This document shows positions 1 to 7,744 of a DNA stretch of 20,038 bases, in pieces. The first letter of the stretch is position 1. Every line of letters starts with the position of its first letter. A program made the translations under genes and the position numbers. This DNA is from an uncultured Cytophagaceae bacterium (GTDB taxonomy: Bacteria; Bacteroidota; Bacteroidia; Cytophagales; Spirosomataceae), in contig CAILUB010000145.1 of the NCBI GenBank assembly GCA_903837305.1, positions 1-20,038 on the forward strand. The letters are read 5' to 3'. The notes under the pieces are model-generated. The model ran no database searches and was not told the DNA's origin. It saw only the letters and a program-made list of their open reading frames with translations.

Positions 1-170
1 AAGACAATCCTTTGATGGATGTGGCTGAAGTGAAAGGACAACCCATTTTAGCTTTAGACGTGTGGGAACACGCGTATTATTTAAAATACATGAACAAGCG
101 CGCGGACTATATCACGGCGTTTTGGAACCTAGTTAACTGGGACTTTGTATCAACAAACTTTAGTAAATAA
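1..170 (+). CDS. Superoxide dismutase (Fe/Mn type), C-terminal fragment
   Basis: The reading frame that enters at base 3 and ends with TAA at 168-170 encodes the last 55 residues of an iron/manganese superoxide dismutase, which converts superoxide to oxygen and hydrogen peroxide. The fragment holds the family signature DVWEHAYYLKY. Its Asp and His are the last two of the four metal ligands known for this family. It is followed by the usual motif with N-R-ADYI and the aromatic C-terminal FWNLVNW helix. The N-terminal part lies outside the window. Iron or manganese preference cannot be decided from this piece. The next gene starts one base after this stop, so the two are probably co-transcribed. 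Confidence 0.93.
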   Translation, partial: DNPLMDVAEVKGQPILALDVWEHAYYLKYMNKRADYITAFWNLVNWDFVSTNFSK

Positions 171-171
171 G

Positions 172-1140
172 ATGTTATTAGATGAAATTCCTTCGCTGGA
201 TTTAGCGGATTTCCTTTCTGGGGACGCGAATCGCAAGGCGAAATTTGTACAAGATTTAGGGTCTGCCTTCAACACGATTGGTTTTGTGGCGATTAAGGGG
301 CACGGATTATCGAATGACTTTACCAAGAAGCTTTATTCAAATGTAGAGCAGTTCTTTCAATCGCCTGATTCGCTGAAGCAAACCTATGAAATTGAAGGAA
401 TTGCAGGCCAACGCGGTTATATCGGAAAGCGAAAGGAAACCGCGAAAGGCTTCAAAGTACCTGATTTAAAGGAGTTTTACCACGTGGGTCAACCGCACAA
501 GGAAGATGGGGATTCGGTTTGGTCAGAATACCCGGCGAACGTATTTCCAGCGGAATATCCTGATTTCGAAAAGAATACCGTTGAGGCTTATCAAACCTTG
601 GAAAAAGCAGGAAAGGCTTTATTGCAAGCGATCGCGCTCTATTTAGAGTTACCTGAAGACTATTTTGAGTCCCGTGTTAAAAACGGTAATTCCATTTTAC
701 GTGCGATCCATTATTTTCCTATTTTAGATCCAGATGCCTTGCCAGAAGGAGCGGTGAGAGCGGCGGCACACGGCGATATTAACTTGATTACTTTATTGAT
801 GGGCGCTTCTGCGGAAGGCTTAGAAGTATTGCGTATGGATGGAAAATGGATTCCCATTACCGCATTACCGGATCAGGTAGTGGTGAATGTGGGTGATATG
901 TTAGATCGTTTGACGAATCATAAATTGAAATCAACGATCCATCGGGTGGTGAATCCACCGCGTGAGAAAATGGGAACATCTCGTTATTCAATTCCGTTCT
1001 TTATGCATCCACGTTCTGAAATGGATTTGACTTGTTTAACTTCTTGCGTTTCGACGGAATATCCGAAAATCTATACGGACATGACGGCTGGGGCGTTTTT
1101 AAATGAGCGATTGATTGAATTAGGACTTAAAAAGGCATAA
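172..1140 (+). CDS. 2OG-Fe(II) oxygenase, isopenicillin N synthase-like family
   Basis: This 322-residue cytoplasmic protein belongs to the isopenicillin N synthase-like non-heme iron dioxygenases, which oxidise small molecules using Fe(II) and usually 2-oxoglutarate. The N-terminal DIOX_N-type region (about 5-115) carries the GFVAIKGHG motif. The C-terminal jelly-roll domain has the full iron triad, His200-x-Asp202 and His257, and the co-substrate-binding RxS motif at Arg271-Ser273. The substrate is unknown; family members act on beta-lactam precursors, plant-hormone-like compounds or nucleobases. I chose ATG at 172 because it lies just after the dismutase stop. A TTG at 145 in the same frame would overlap that gene by 26 bases and adds nothing conserved. 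The stop directly touches the next ATG at 1141, suggesting translational coupling. Confidence 0.88.
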   Translation: MLLDEIPSLDLADFLSGDANRKAKFVQDLGSAFNTIGFVAIKGHGLSNDFTKKLYSNVEQFFQSPDSLKQTYEIEGIAGQRGYIGKRKETAKGFKVPDLKEFYHVGQPHKEDGDSVWSEYPANVFPAEYPDFEKNTVEAYQTLEKAGKALLQAIALYLELPEDYFESRVKNGNSILRAIHYFPILDPDALPEGAVRAAAHGDINLITLLMGASAEGLEVLRMDGKWIPITALPDQVVVNVGDMLDRLTNHKLKSTIHRVVNPPREKMGTSRYSIPFFMHPRSEMDLTCLTSCVSTEYPKIYTDMTAGAFLNERLIELGLKKA

Positions 1141-2310
1141 ATGAGGCGGCTAAAACACCTGGATTTCCTGTGGGATGTCTTGCTTTTAGCCTGCACCTCT
1201 TTTGGTGGCCCTCAAGTGCATTTTGCACTCTTTTTAGATCGCTTAGTGAAGAAAAGAGCCTATCTGACGGAAGAAGAGTTATTTGAGATTCAAGCACTTT
1301 GTTCCGTATTACCAGGCCCTACCTCTACTCAGATGATCACTGCGATCGGTTTGAAGCGGGGTGGGGCTTCTTTAGCTTATTTAACATTACTTTGTTGGAT
1401 TACGCCAGCGGTCCTAATCATGACCTTAGCGGCGTATGGAATGACTTTTTTACGTAACCATGCCATTTTACATTACGTACTACCCGTCGGTATTGGATTG
1501 ATTTTGCAGGCGGGATGGTTTATGGCCAAAAAGGTCATTACTGGTCCCATGTATGTTATTATTCTACTCGTGACCTTGTTTTTAGGGATTGCATTTCATA
1601 GTCCCTATATTTTTCCCTTGGTATTAGTCTTAGGGGGTGTAGTATCCTCATTTAATTACAAAGATTTTCCTCGACAAACCAAACACAAATTCGTCATCCC
1701 CTGGGCTAATTTTCATTTGTATTGGGGTTTTTTAATCGTATTGGCCGTTTTAGGCCACTTTACGGATTATTTTCCCATTCGCATCTTTGAGAATTTCTAT
1801 CGAAACGGATCCCTTGTTTTCGGAGGAGGTCACATTCTAGCGCCCGTACTTTATACGGAATTTGTGGAGTTTAAACACTTGATTAGTTCTGAGGCTTTTT
1901 TAACTGGAATGGCTCTTTCGCAAACGCTACCAGGTCCTGTATTTGCTTTGACATCCTATTTAGGGGTTTTATTGATGAAAGATTACGGATTTCTGGGTGA
2001 ATTAGCCGGATCCGCTATTGGCGCCTTGGGCATCTTTTTACCAGGTACTTTTTTGATCTTCTTTGTGTTTCGAATTTGGGGGCAATTGAAGCAATATCGC
2101 TTCATTCGCGCTTCTCTAGCAGGTATTCAGGCCGCTTCTGTGGGATTGACTTTAGTGGCCGTTTTTACCTTTACAAGACCGCTAGTGGTGGATGCGCAAT
2201 TTGTTTCTCTCGGAATCGTGGCGGCCGCTTTTGTCCTAGCGGAGAAAACAAAAATTCCCGCCATCTTGCTGTTTGGATTAGCGTTGATAGCGGGAATTAT
2301 AGGTATTTAA
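1141..2310 (+). CDS. chrA: Chromate transporter, two-domain CHR family (ChrA)
   Basis: This 389-residue membrane protein is a long-chain CHR-family transporter. Known members export chromate from the cytoplasm. It contains two homologous CHR halves. The first has FGGP at 21-24 and LPGPTSTQ at 57-64; the second repeats these as FGGGH at 227-231 and LPGP at 263-266. Many hydrophobic segments span both halves, with a short polar stretch around 172-187 between them. The length matches the usual ChrA of about 390-400 residues. The ATG follows the oxygenase stop with no intervening base. No chrB-type regulator or other metal gene is adjacent, so a role in chromate resistance rather than transport of another oxyanion is inferred from family only. 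Confidence 0.9.
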   Translation: MRRLKHLDFLWDVLLLACTSFGGPQVHFALFLDRLVKKRAYLTEEELFEIQALCSVLPGPTSTQMITAIGLKRGGASLAYLTLLCWITPAVLIMTLAAYGMTFLRNHAILHYVLPVGIGLILQAGWFMAKKVITGPMYVIILLVTLFLGIAFHSPYIFPLVLVLGGVVSSFNYKDFPRQTKHKFVIPWANFHLYWGFLIVLAVLGHFTDYFPIRIFENFYRNGSLVFGGGHILAPVLYTEFVEFKHLISSEAFLTGMALSQTLPGPVFALTSYLGVLLMKDYGFLGELAGSAIGALGIFLPGTFLIFFVFRIWGQLKQYRFIRASLAGIQAASVGLTLVAVFTFTRPLVVDAQFVSLGIVAAAFVLAEKTKIPAILLFGLALIAGIIGI

Positions 2311-2318
2311 GCCGTTTT

Positions 2319-3179
2319 TTAAGCTATTAAATTCAATAAGTACTGTCCATAACCGCTTTTAACGAGTGGCTCAGCGATTTTCTTCAATTGTGCTTTGTCG
2401 ATGTAACCCATTCGATAGGCTACCTCTTCGATACAACCTACTTTCATGCCTTGGCGCTCTTCGATCACTTGAACGAATTGACCAGCTTGCATTAAGGAAG
2501 CAAATGTACCCGTATCTAACCAAGCCGTCCCCCGGTTCAAAATACCTACAGAAAGACGGCCTTGCTTCAAATATTCTTTGTTCACGTCCGTGATTTCGTA
2601 TTCTCCACGCGGGGATGGGGCGATGTTTTTGGCAATCTCCACCACATCATTATCGTAGAAATACAAACCTGGAACAGCATAATTCGACTTCGGTTGCGCC
2701 GGCTTCTCTTCGATGGAGATCACTTTATTGTCTGCATCGAATTCCACCACGCCATAACGTTCTGGATCGTTCACAGAATAGGCATAAACCACGCCACCAG
2801 ATGGGTCATTGTTTGCTTGCAATAACTTACTCAAGCCAGAGCCGTAGAAGATATTATCGCCTAAAACCAAGGCAACCTTGTCTTTTCCAATGAATTTCTC
2901 GCCGATGACAAACGCCTGTGCCAGGCCATTCGGTTCTGGTTGAACGGCATATTCGAAACGACAACCGATTTGGGATCCATCGCCCAATAACTTCTCAAAA
3001 TGAGGTAAATCGTGTGGCGTGGAGATGATCAAAATCTCTTTAATGCCCGATAACATCAAGATAGACAAGGGATAATAGATCATTGGCTTGTCATAAACCG
3101 GCATTAATTGCTTGCTAACCGCTAAAGTCAATGGGTGTAATCTCGTTCCGGATCCACCCGCTAAAATAATTCCTTTCAT
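2319..3179 (-). CDS. rmlA: Glucose-1-phosphate thymidylyltransferase (RmlA)
   Basis: This 286-residue enzyme makes dTDP-glucose from dTTP and glucose 1-phosphate, the first step towards dTDP-rhamnose and related sugars. The nucleotide-binding signature GGSGTRLHP lies at 8-16, followed by the sugar-1-phosphate pyrophosphorylase motif KQLMPVYDKPM at 23-33. The metal-binding Asp of LVLGDN is at 108, and EKP at 158-160 and LDTG at 221-224 complete the active site. The length is typical (about 290). I start at the ATG ending at 3179, where the conserved MKGIILAGG begins. An upstream in-frame start would overlap rmlB and adds no conserved sequence. It is the last gene of the galE-rmlB-rmlA operon, 1 base from rmlB, and converges with chrA across an 8-base gap. 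Confidence 0.96.
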   Translation of the reverse strand: MKGIILAGGSGTRLHPLTLAVSKQLMPVYDKPMIYYPLSILMLSGIKEILIISTPHDLPHFEKLLGDGSQIGCRFEYAVQPEPNGLAQAFVIGEKFIGKDKVALVLGDNIFYGSGLSKLLQANNDPSGGVVYAYSVNDPERYGVVEFDADNKVISIEEKPAQPKSNYAVPGLYFYDNDVVEIAKNIAPSPRGEYEITDVNKEYLKQGRLSVGILNRGTAWLDTGTFASLMQAGQFVQVIEERQGMKVGCIEEVAYRMGYIDKAQLKKIAEPLVKSGYGQYLLNLIA

Positions 3180-3180
3180 C

Positions 3181-4236
3181 TTATCTGCCTGCGTAGTTTT
3201 TTTCGTAATATTTCTGATAATCACCTGAAGTGACATCATTTAACCATTTTTCATTCTCTAAATACCAATTCACGGTTTTCTCTAAACCCTCAGCGAATTG
3301 CAAACTAGGCTCCCAGCCTAATTCTTTCATAATCTTGTTCGCATCGATCGCATAGCGCAAATCGTGACCCGCACGATCCGTCACATAGGTGATTAATTGA
3401 ACGGATGTACCAGCTGGACGACCTAATTTCTCGTCCATAATTTTACACAATAAATGGACTAAATCAATGTTCTTCCACTCATTAAAGCCACCAATGTTAT
3501 AGGTTTCACCTATTTTTCCATCGTGGAATACCGTGTCAATCGCACGTGCGTGGTCAATCACAAAAAGCCAATCCCGCACATTTTCGCCCTTTCCGTACAC
3601 CGGAAGAGGTTTGTGATGAATAATGTTGTGAATCATCAAGGGGATCAGCTTCTCTGGGAAGTGATTGGGCCCATAATTATTCGAACAATTTGTAATCACC
3701 GTAGGTAGACCATAGGTCTCATGATACGCTCTTACGAAGTGGTCTGAACTCGCTTTCGAAGCCGAATAAGGCGAACGAGGATCGTAAGATGTTGTTTCTA
3801 AGAAGAATTCCTTCGGATCATGTAATTCACCGTACACTTCATCGGTGGAGATATGGTAGAAGCGCTTGCCTTCCATTTTGCCTGCCCAATGTTTCTTCGC
3901 GGCTTGTAATAAATTCACCGTTCCGATGACATTCGTTCTGACGAATGCCAAAGGATCCGTAATCGAGCGATCCACATGAGATTCTGCCGCTAAGTGCAAT
4001 ACGCCATCAAATTGATATTCTGCAAAAAGGGCGTCGATATGTTCTGCATCCGTAATATCCGCCTTAATGAAGTTATAATTAGGGGCAGGCGCCACATCTT
4101 CGTTGTTCGCTAGGTTGCCCGCATAGGTTAAGGCATCCAAATTGTAAATCTGGTATTCCGGGTATTTGTTCACAAATAAACGAACCACGTGAGATCCAAT
4201 AAATCCGGCACCGCCGGTGATAACTAATTTTTTCAT
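3181..4236 (-). CDS. rmlB: dTDP-glucose 4,6-dehydratase (RmlB)
   Basis: This 351-residue extended short-chain dehydrogenase converts dTDP-glucose to dTDP-4-keto-6-deoxyglucose, the second step of dTDP-rhamnose synthesis. The NAD-binding GGAGFIGSH is at 8-16. The dehydratase-specific Thr-Asp-Glu triad lies at 131-133 within HISTDEVYGE, and the catalytic Tyr157-x3-Lys161 in YSASK. The length and motif order match RmlB rather than GalE. It sits between galE (1 base upstream) and rmlA (1 base downstream), so the three are read as one transcript. The rmlC and rmlD genes, needed to finish dTDP-rhamnose, are not next to it in this window. Confidence 0.96.
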   Translation of the reverse strand: MKKLVITGGAGFIGSHVVRLFVNKYPEYQIYNLDALTYAGNLANNEDVAPAPNYNFIKADITDAEHIDALFAEYQFDGVLHLAAESHVDRSITDPLAFVRTNVIGTVNLLQAAKKHWAGKMEGKRFYHISTDEVYGELHDPKEFFLETTSYDPRSPYSASKASSDHFVRAYHETYGLPTVITNCSNNYGPNHFPEKLIPLMIHNIIHHKPLPVYGKGENVRDWLFVIDHARAIDTVFHDGKIGETYNIGGFNEWKNIDLVHLLCKIMDEKLGRPAGTSVQLITYVTDRAGHDLRYAIDANKIMKELGWEPSLQFAEGLEKTVNWYLENEKWLNDVTSGDYQKYYEKNYAGR

Positions 4237-4237
4237 C

Positions 4238-5251
4238 TTATTGATTGATTGCTTCTTGCCATTTCCAGGCGTCTTGCAAGGCTTTTTCTAAACTAAATTG
4301 TGTTTTCCAACCTAAAATCTGGTTCGATTTATCAGTTGAGGCATAAACCGCCGTAATATCGCCCGCTCTGCGGTCTCTGATTTCATACGGAACTTTCTTG
4401 CCGGTCGCCTTTTCGAAAGCGCTGATAACTTCCATGACAGAGCTCCCTTGGCCAGTTCCAATGTTAAAGAAATCATAATTCTTGGTTGATTTCCCCTCGA
4501 TTAAGTGGGCCAAAGCCTTCACGTGCGCTCCTGCTAAATCCACCACGTGAATGTAATCGCGAATCGCCGTTCCGTCTGGGGTAGGATAATCCGTTCCCCA
4601 CACTTGCAATGGTCCGCGTAAACCAGCCACCGACTGAGTCAAGAATGGAATCAAATTAGCTGGTGGTCCGATCGGTAATTCGCCAATTAAGGCCGATTCG
4701 TGCGCTCCAATGGGGTTAAAGTAACGTAAGGCAATCGCTTTTAAAGTGGAGGAAGCTGCTACCGTATCGCGAATGATCTCTTCACAAATCTGTTTCGAGT
4801 TGCCATAAGGTGAAGTCGCGGGTTGTACTGGCGATTCTTCTGTGGCAGGTAGCGTTTCTGGTTGACCATAAACGGTACAAGAAGACGAAAATACTAGGTT
4901 AGAAAGGCCATATTGGGCCATTTTTTCTAATAAAAGTACCGTCGACGCTACGTTATTTCGGTAGTATTTTAAGGGATTCTCCACGGATTCACCTACTGCT
5001 TTCGAAGCAGCAAAGTGGATAATTCCTTTAATATCGTATTTCGTAAATAGTAAATCGTAGGTCTCCGGATGGTTCACATCGCCTTCTTCGAAAATCACCG
5101 GTTCTTTCGTGATGATTTCTAGGTTTTTAATGACCTTTTTCGAAGAATTAGAGAAGTTATCTACTATAATAGGGGTGTAGCCGTGTTCTTTCAAAACCAC
5201 ATAGGTATGTGATCCAATGAATCCAGCTCCTCCCGTAATTAAAATTTGCAT
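4238..5251 (-). CDS. galE: UDP-glucose 4-epimerase (GalE)
   Basis: This 337-residue enzyme interconverts UDP-glucose and UDP-galactose. The NAD-binding GGAGFIGSH lies at 7-15. The catalytic Ser124 in FSSSCTVYG and the Tyr149-x3-Lys153 pair have the same numbering as E. coli GalE, which supports the ATG ending at 5251. A longer in-frame start 114 bases upstream would run into the divergent gene and adds no conserved residues. GalE is the first gene of the operon with rmlB and rmlA, probably supplying activated sugars for surface polysaccharide. A TAnnTTTG-type box lies about 25 bases upstream of the start. Confidence 0.95.
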   Translation of the reverse strand: MQILITGGAGFIGSHTYVVLKEHGYTPIIVDNFSNSSKKVIKNLEIITKEPVIFEEGDVNHPETYDLLFTKYDIKGIIHFAASKAVGESVENPLKYYRNNVASTVLLLEKMAQYGLSNLVFSSSCTVYGQPETLPATEESPVQPATSPYGNSKQICEEIIRDTVAASSTLKAIALRYFNPIGAHESALIGELPIGPPANLIPFLTQSVAGLRGPLQVWGTDYPTPDGTAIRDYIHVVDLAGAHVKALAHLIEGKSTKNYDFFNIGTGQGSSVMEVISAFEKATGKKVPYEIRDRRAGDITAVYASTDKSNQILGWKTQFSLEKALQDAWKWQEAINQ

Positions 5252-5274
5252 ACGTAAATGATAAGAATTGAAGA

Positions 5275-5282
5275 CAAATTTA
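5275..5282 (-). promoter_or_regulatory. Possible -7 promoter box for the galE-rmlB-rmlA operon
   Basis: Read on the minus strand the bases are TAAATTTG, matching the Bacteroidota -7 consensus TAnnTTTG. The box would place transcription start about 15-20 bases before the galE ATG. A TTTG lies upstream at 5296-5299, but the 13-base spacer is shorter than the usual 17-23, so the assignment is weak. Confidence 0.4.
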
Positions 5283-5305
5283 GGGGAAAATAGGCCAAAT
5301 GTCTT

Positions 5306-5313
5306 TAATTTTG
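5306..5313 (+). promoter_or_regulatory. Possible -7 promoter box for the SirB1-like gene
   Basis: The bases TAATTTTG match TAnnTTTG and end 19 bases before the ATG at 5333, implying a very short leader as is common in this phylum. I see no TTG at the expected distance upstream. The opposing galE box lies within 25 bases, so the 81-base gap would be a compact divergent promoter region. Confidence 0.4.
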
Positions 5314-5332
5314 TGAAAAATATACGTTCTCT

Positions 5333-6166
5333 ATGACGGAAGCTGCCATTAAAGCGATGATTCATTTATTAGACGATTCTGATCAAGAAGTCGTAAGTAT
5401 GGTCGAGCAGCAAATCCGGACCTTAGGACCATCCATCATTCCCGTTTTAGAATCGGAATGGGAGACCGAAAGCCTAAATCCCATCCTTCAGTCTAAGATT
5501 GAAAACTTAATTCACGATTTCCAATGGCAATCGGTGAAGACGCGTTTGCAGCTTTGGAAGGAATCCGGTGGGATGGATTTATTAGAGGGAATGTGGATTT
5601 TAGCCACTTACCGCTATCCAGATTACAGTTTTGAGCAATTGAAAGTGGAAATGGATCAGTTGTATTACGAGGTTTGGCCACAGATGCGCGAGGAACTACA
5701 CCCGATGGATCAGGTGAAGGTTTTAAATACGGTTTTGTTTGAGCAATTGAAGTTTGGGCCTAATTCGAAGAATTTCCACGCGGCAAATAACTCCTTCATT
5801 AACAATGTATTGTCCTCTAAAAAAGGGAATCCCATTAGCCTTTGCGTCATCTATATGTGGATCGCACAAAAACTAGGTTTACCCATTTATGGCGTGAATT
5901 TGCCTAATCTCTTCGTGTTAACCTACAAGCAAAATGGCTTGCAGTTTTACATTAATGTGTTCAATAAAGGGCTGATTTTCAATAAGATAGATATTGATAA
6001 TTACATTGCTCAATTGAATTTAACATCGAACGAAATTTATTACAATCCTTGCTCTAATTTGGAAATCATTCGCCGCGTGATTCGCAATTTGATGATGGCT
6101 TATGAAAAAGCAGGGGAGCAGGAATACAAAGATGAATTATCCGAGTTGATTGATCTATTAGATTAA
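5333..6166 (+). CDS. SirB1/transglutaminase-like core 2 family protein
   Basis: This 277-residue protein resembles the SirB1 (Transglut_core2) family of transglutaminase-fold proteins, whose biochemical role is mostly unknown. An N-terminal helical region (about 1-65) looks like HEAT-type repeats. The core follows: the LNTVLFEQLKFGPN segment at 131-144, then GNPISLCVIYMWIAQ at 165-179 with Cys171 where a catalytic Cys could sit, then GVNLPN at 187-192. From memory, many relatives have His before the Phe that follows (as in PGHF), whereas this protein has Leu193, so it may lack a complete catalytic centre. No signal peptide or membrane segment is visible. Its 3' end overlaps the convergent phosphopantetheinyl transferase gene by 9 bases. 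Confidence 0.75.
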   Translation: MTEAAIKAMIHLLDDSDQEVVSMVEQQIRTLGPSIIPVLESEWETESLNPILQSKIENLIHDFQWQSVKTRLQLWKESGGMDLLEGMWILATYRYPDYSFEQLKVEMDQLYYEVWPQMREELHPMDQVKVLNTVLFEQLKFGPNSKNFHAANNSFINNVLSSKKGNPISLCVIYMWIAQKLGLPIYGVNLPNLFVLTYKQNGLQFYINVFNKGLIFNKIDIDNYIAQLNLTSNEIYYNPCSNLEIIRRVIRNLMMAYEKAGEQEYKDELSELIDLLD

Positions 6167-6757
6167 GGCTACTGTCAGGCTAAATTCAGGAAATTCTTCC
6201 CAAAACACCTCGATATCTTCTGCTGAAGGAATTCGAGCATTGCTCGGATTGAGATCAAAATCGTATATCTCTATTTCTTTCTGAAATGAAAGGCCAGGTT
6301 TTCCGACTGCTTTATAGATGGATTCCTTCGCTGACCAGGCTAATGTCAACAAATTCGAAGTCTCCTTCCATTTCGCTAATTCTGCAGCACATAGAAAACG
6401 AGGAGCAATTTTTTCGATATTTCTACCCGGTTTCTCTAGATCAATTCCGATTCGGTTCTGACGCGAGCAAGCAGCAGCAACGTATGGATAGGAGTGGGTG
6501 AGGCTAATGTGCCAGTCGGAATCCTCGAAAAATGGCCTGTTTCGGTCGTTTTGGACTAGATTTAGTTTATCGAATTCGGGTGACAGCTGATGTAAGCAAA
6601 ACCTTGCTGCTAGTGATTCCAGTTTTTTGATTGGATTTTCGATGGCTGGCGTAGACCAAGATGCCGGAAAGGTTTCAAAAAAAGCGATGGGTTCTTCAAT
6701 TTTCCAAACCAAGATTTGGAAATCATCTGCGCTAATTTTTGAAAATATTTGGGGCAT
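6158..6757 (-). CDS. 4'-phosphopantetheinyl transferase superfamily protein
   Basis: This 199-residue protein belongs to the Sfp/EntD-type phosphopantetheinyl transferases, which move the phosphopantetheine arm of CoA onto a Ser of acyl- or peptidyl-carrier proteins. The conserved order is present: RPFF at 74-77, HISLTHS at 83-89, the Mg-binding GIDLE at 104-108 (Asp106, Glu108), and WSAKESIYKA at 141-150 with Lys144, Glu145 and Lys149. It is slightly shorter than Sfp (about 225 residues). No polyketide or peptide synthetase lies in the window, so a fatty-acid-type or secondary carrier protein is equally possible. The start is the ATG ending at 6757, 58 bases from the divergent WD40 gene. Confidence 0.9.
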   Translation of the reverse strand: MPQIFSKISADDFQILVWKIEEPIAFFETFPASWSTPAIENPIKKLESLAARFCLHQLSPEFDKLNLVQNDRNRPFFEDSDWHISLTHSYPYVAAACSRQNRIGIDLEKPGRNIEKIAPRFLCAAELAKWKETSNLLTLAWSAKESIYKAVGKPGLSFQKEIEIYDFDLNPSNARIPSAEDIEVFWEEFPEFSLTVALI

Positions 6758-6815
6758 AAATGGGAATAGTTGGACGTAAAATTATCATTTTTGTAGCTAA
6801 ATCGATGGAAATAAT

Positions 6816-7700
6816 TTGAGTACGCTACAAATCGAACGTATTGACACCTTCTCAGGACACCGTGGGCCGGTTTACGCGCTTGAAAATGGCGTGGATTCCC
6901 TCTTTTATTCTGCGGGATCTGATGGATGGGTAGTACAATGGAATCTCGCAAAACCGGATCTGGGCAAGGTAATAGCCCAAATCGAAGGTTCCGTTTACGC
7001 GATGAAACTGGATGCAGCCGGAATCTTATGGATAGGCCATAATTACGAGGGAATCCAAGGAATCCAGGTAGCTGATCAGACTCAAGTATTCGCTATTCCG
7101 ACGAAAGGTTTATCCATTTTTTCTATTGCTTTTGTAGGTTCTAATGCCTGGATTGGGCATAATGAGGGACTGATTACAGTGGTGGATCTCGCCACAAAAT
7201 CGGTTGTTAAACACATCAAAGCAAGTGCAACTAGCGCGCGCTGTTTCTGCGTTTTAGCTGATGATCGAGTTGCGGTAGGTTATTCTGATGGATTTGTTCG
7301 AGTTTTTGATGCTGCTTTTCAATTAGTACATTCCTTTAAAGCGCACGAGTCTTCTGTTTTTTCTCTCCAAAGTAGGGGAGGGGATCTCTACAGCGTAGGC
7401 AAAGACGCGCGAATTAAGCGTTGGAGTGCTGATTTTCAGCTTCTAACAGAGGTGATTGGGCATATTTATGCCATACACGATATACAATTTTCTCCAGATG
7501 GGAAATGGTTTGCGACGGCCAGTATGGATAAGACGGTGAAAATATGGGAGAGTGATACTTTAACGTTGCGCAAAGTGCTAGATGCTTCCAGACACGGAGG
7601 ACACAAAAATTCGGTTAATAAACTAATCTGGTGTGCATTCAATGATTTATTAGTTTCCGCATCCGACGACAAAAATCTATCTGTTTGGAAGATTCATTAA
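6816..7700 (+). CDS. WD40 repeat protein, predicted seven-bladed propeller
   Basis: This 294-residue protein consists almost entirely of WD40 repeats and probably acts as a cytoplasmic protein-binding scaffold; the partner is unknown. Seven blades can be counted, beginning near residues 10, 55, 97, 136, 175, 213 and 258. The last ones are most canonical, with GH and VKIW or LSVW ends and D-K motifs (ASMDKTVKIW, ASDDKNLSVW). About 42 residues per blade fits a closed seven-bladed ring with no spare domain. There is no signal peptide. The gene must start at TTG 6816: an in-frame stop lies at 6798-6800 and the next in-frame ATG would remove the first blade. The DivIVA-domain gene follows after 44 bases. 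Confidence 0.88.
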   Translation: MSTLQIERIDTFSGHRGPVYALENGVDSLFYSAGSDGWVVQWNLAKPDLGKVIAQIEGSVYAMKLDAAGILWIGHNYEGIQGIQVADQTQVFAIPTKGLSIFSIAFVGSNAWIGHNEGLITVVDLATKSVVKHIKASATSARCFCVLADDRVAVGYSDGFVRVFDAAFQLVHSFKAHESSVFSLQSRGGDLYSVGKDARIKRWSADFQLLTEVIGHIYAIHDIQFSPDGKWFATASMDKTVKIWESDTLTLRKVLDASRHGGHKNSVNKLIWCAFNDLLVSASDDKNLSVWKIH

Positions 7701-7744
7701 AAAAATTCCTATTTTAGCATTTGAATACCTAAAATCTATATCAT

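Noticed and set aside
145..171. TTG start for the oxygenase at 145
   Set aside because: It would overlap the dismutase gene and adds nine residues without family similarity; ATG at 172 fits the gap.
3180..3239. Longer rmlA start overlapping rmlB
   Set aside because: Conserved RmlA sequence starts at the ATG ending at 3179; the extra 20 residues are rmlB coding sequence read in another frame.
5252..5365. Longer galE start
   Set aside because: It would run through the divergent promoter region into the neighbouring gene, and residue numbering matches E. coli GalE from the shorter start.
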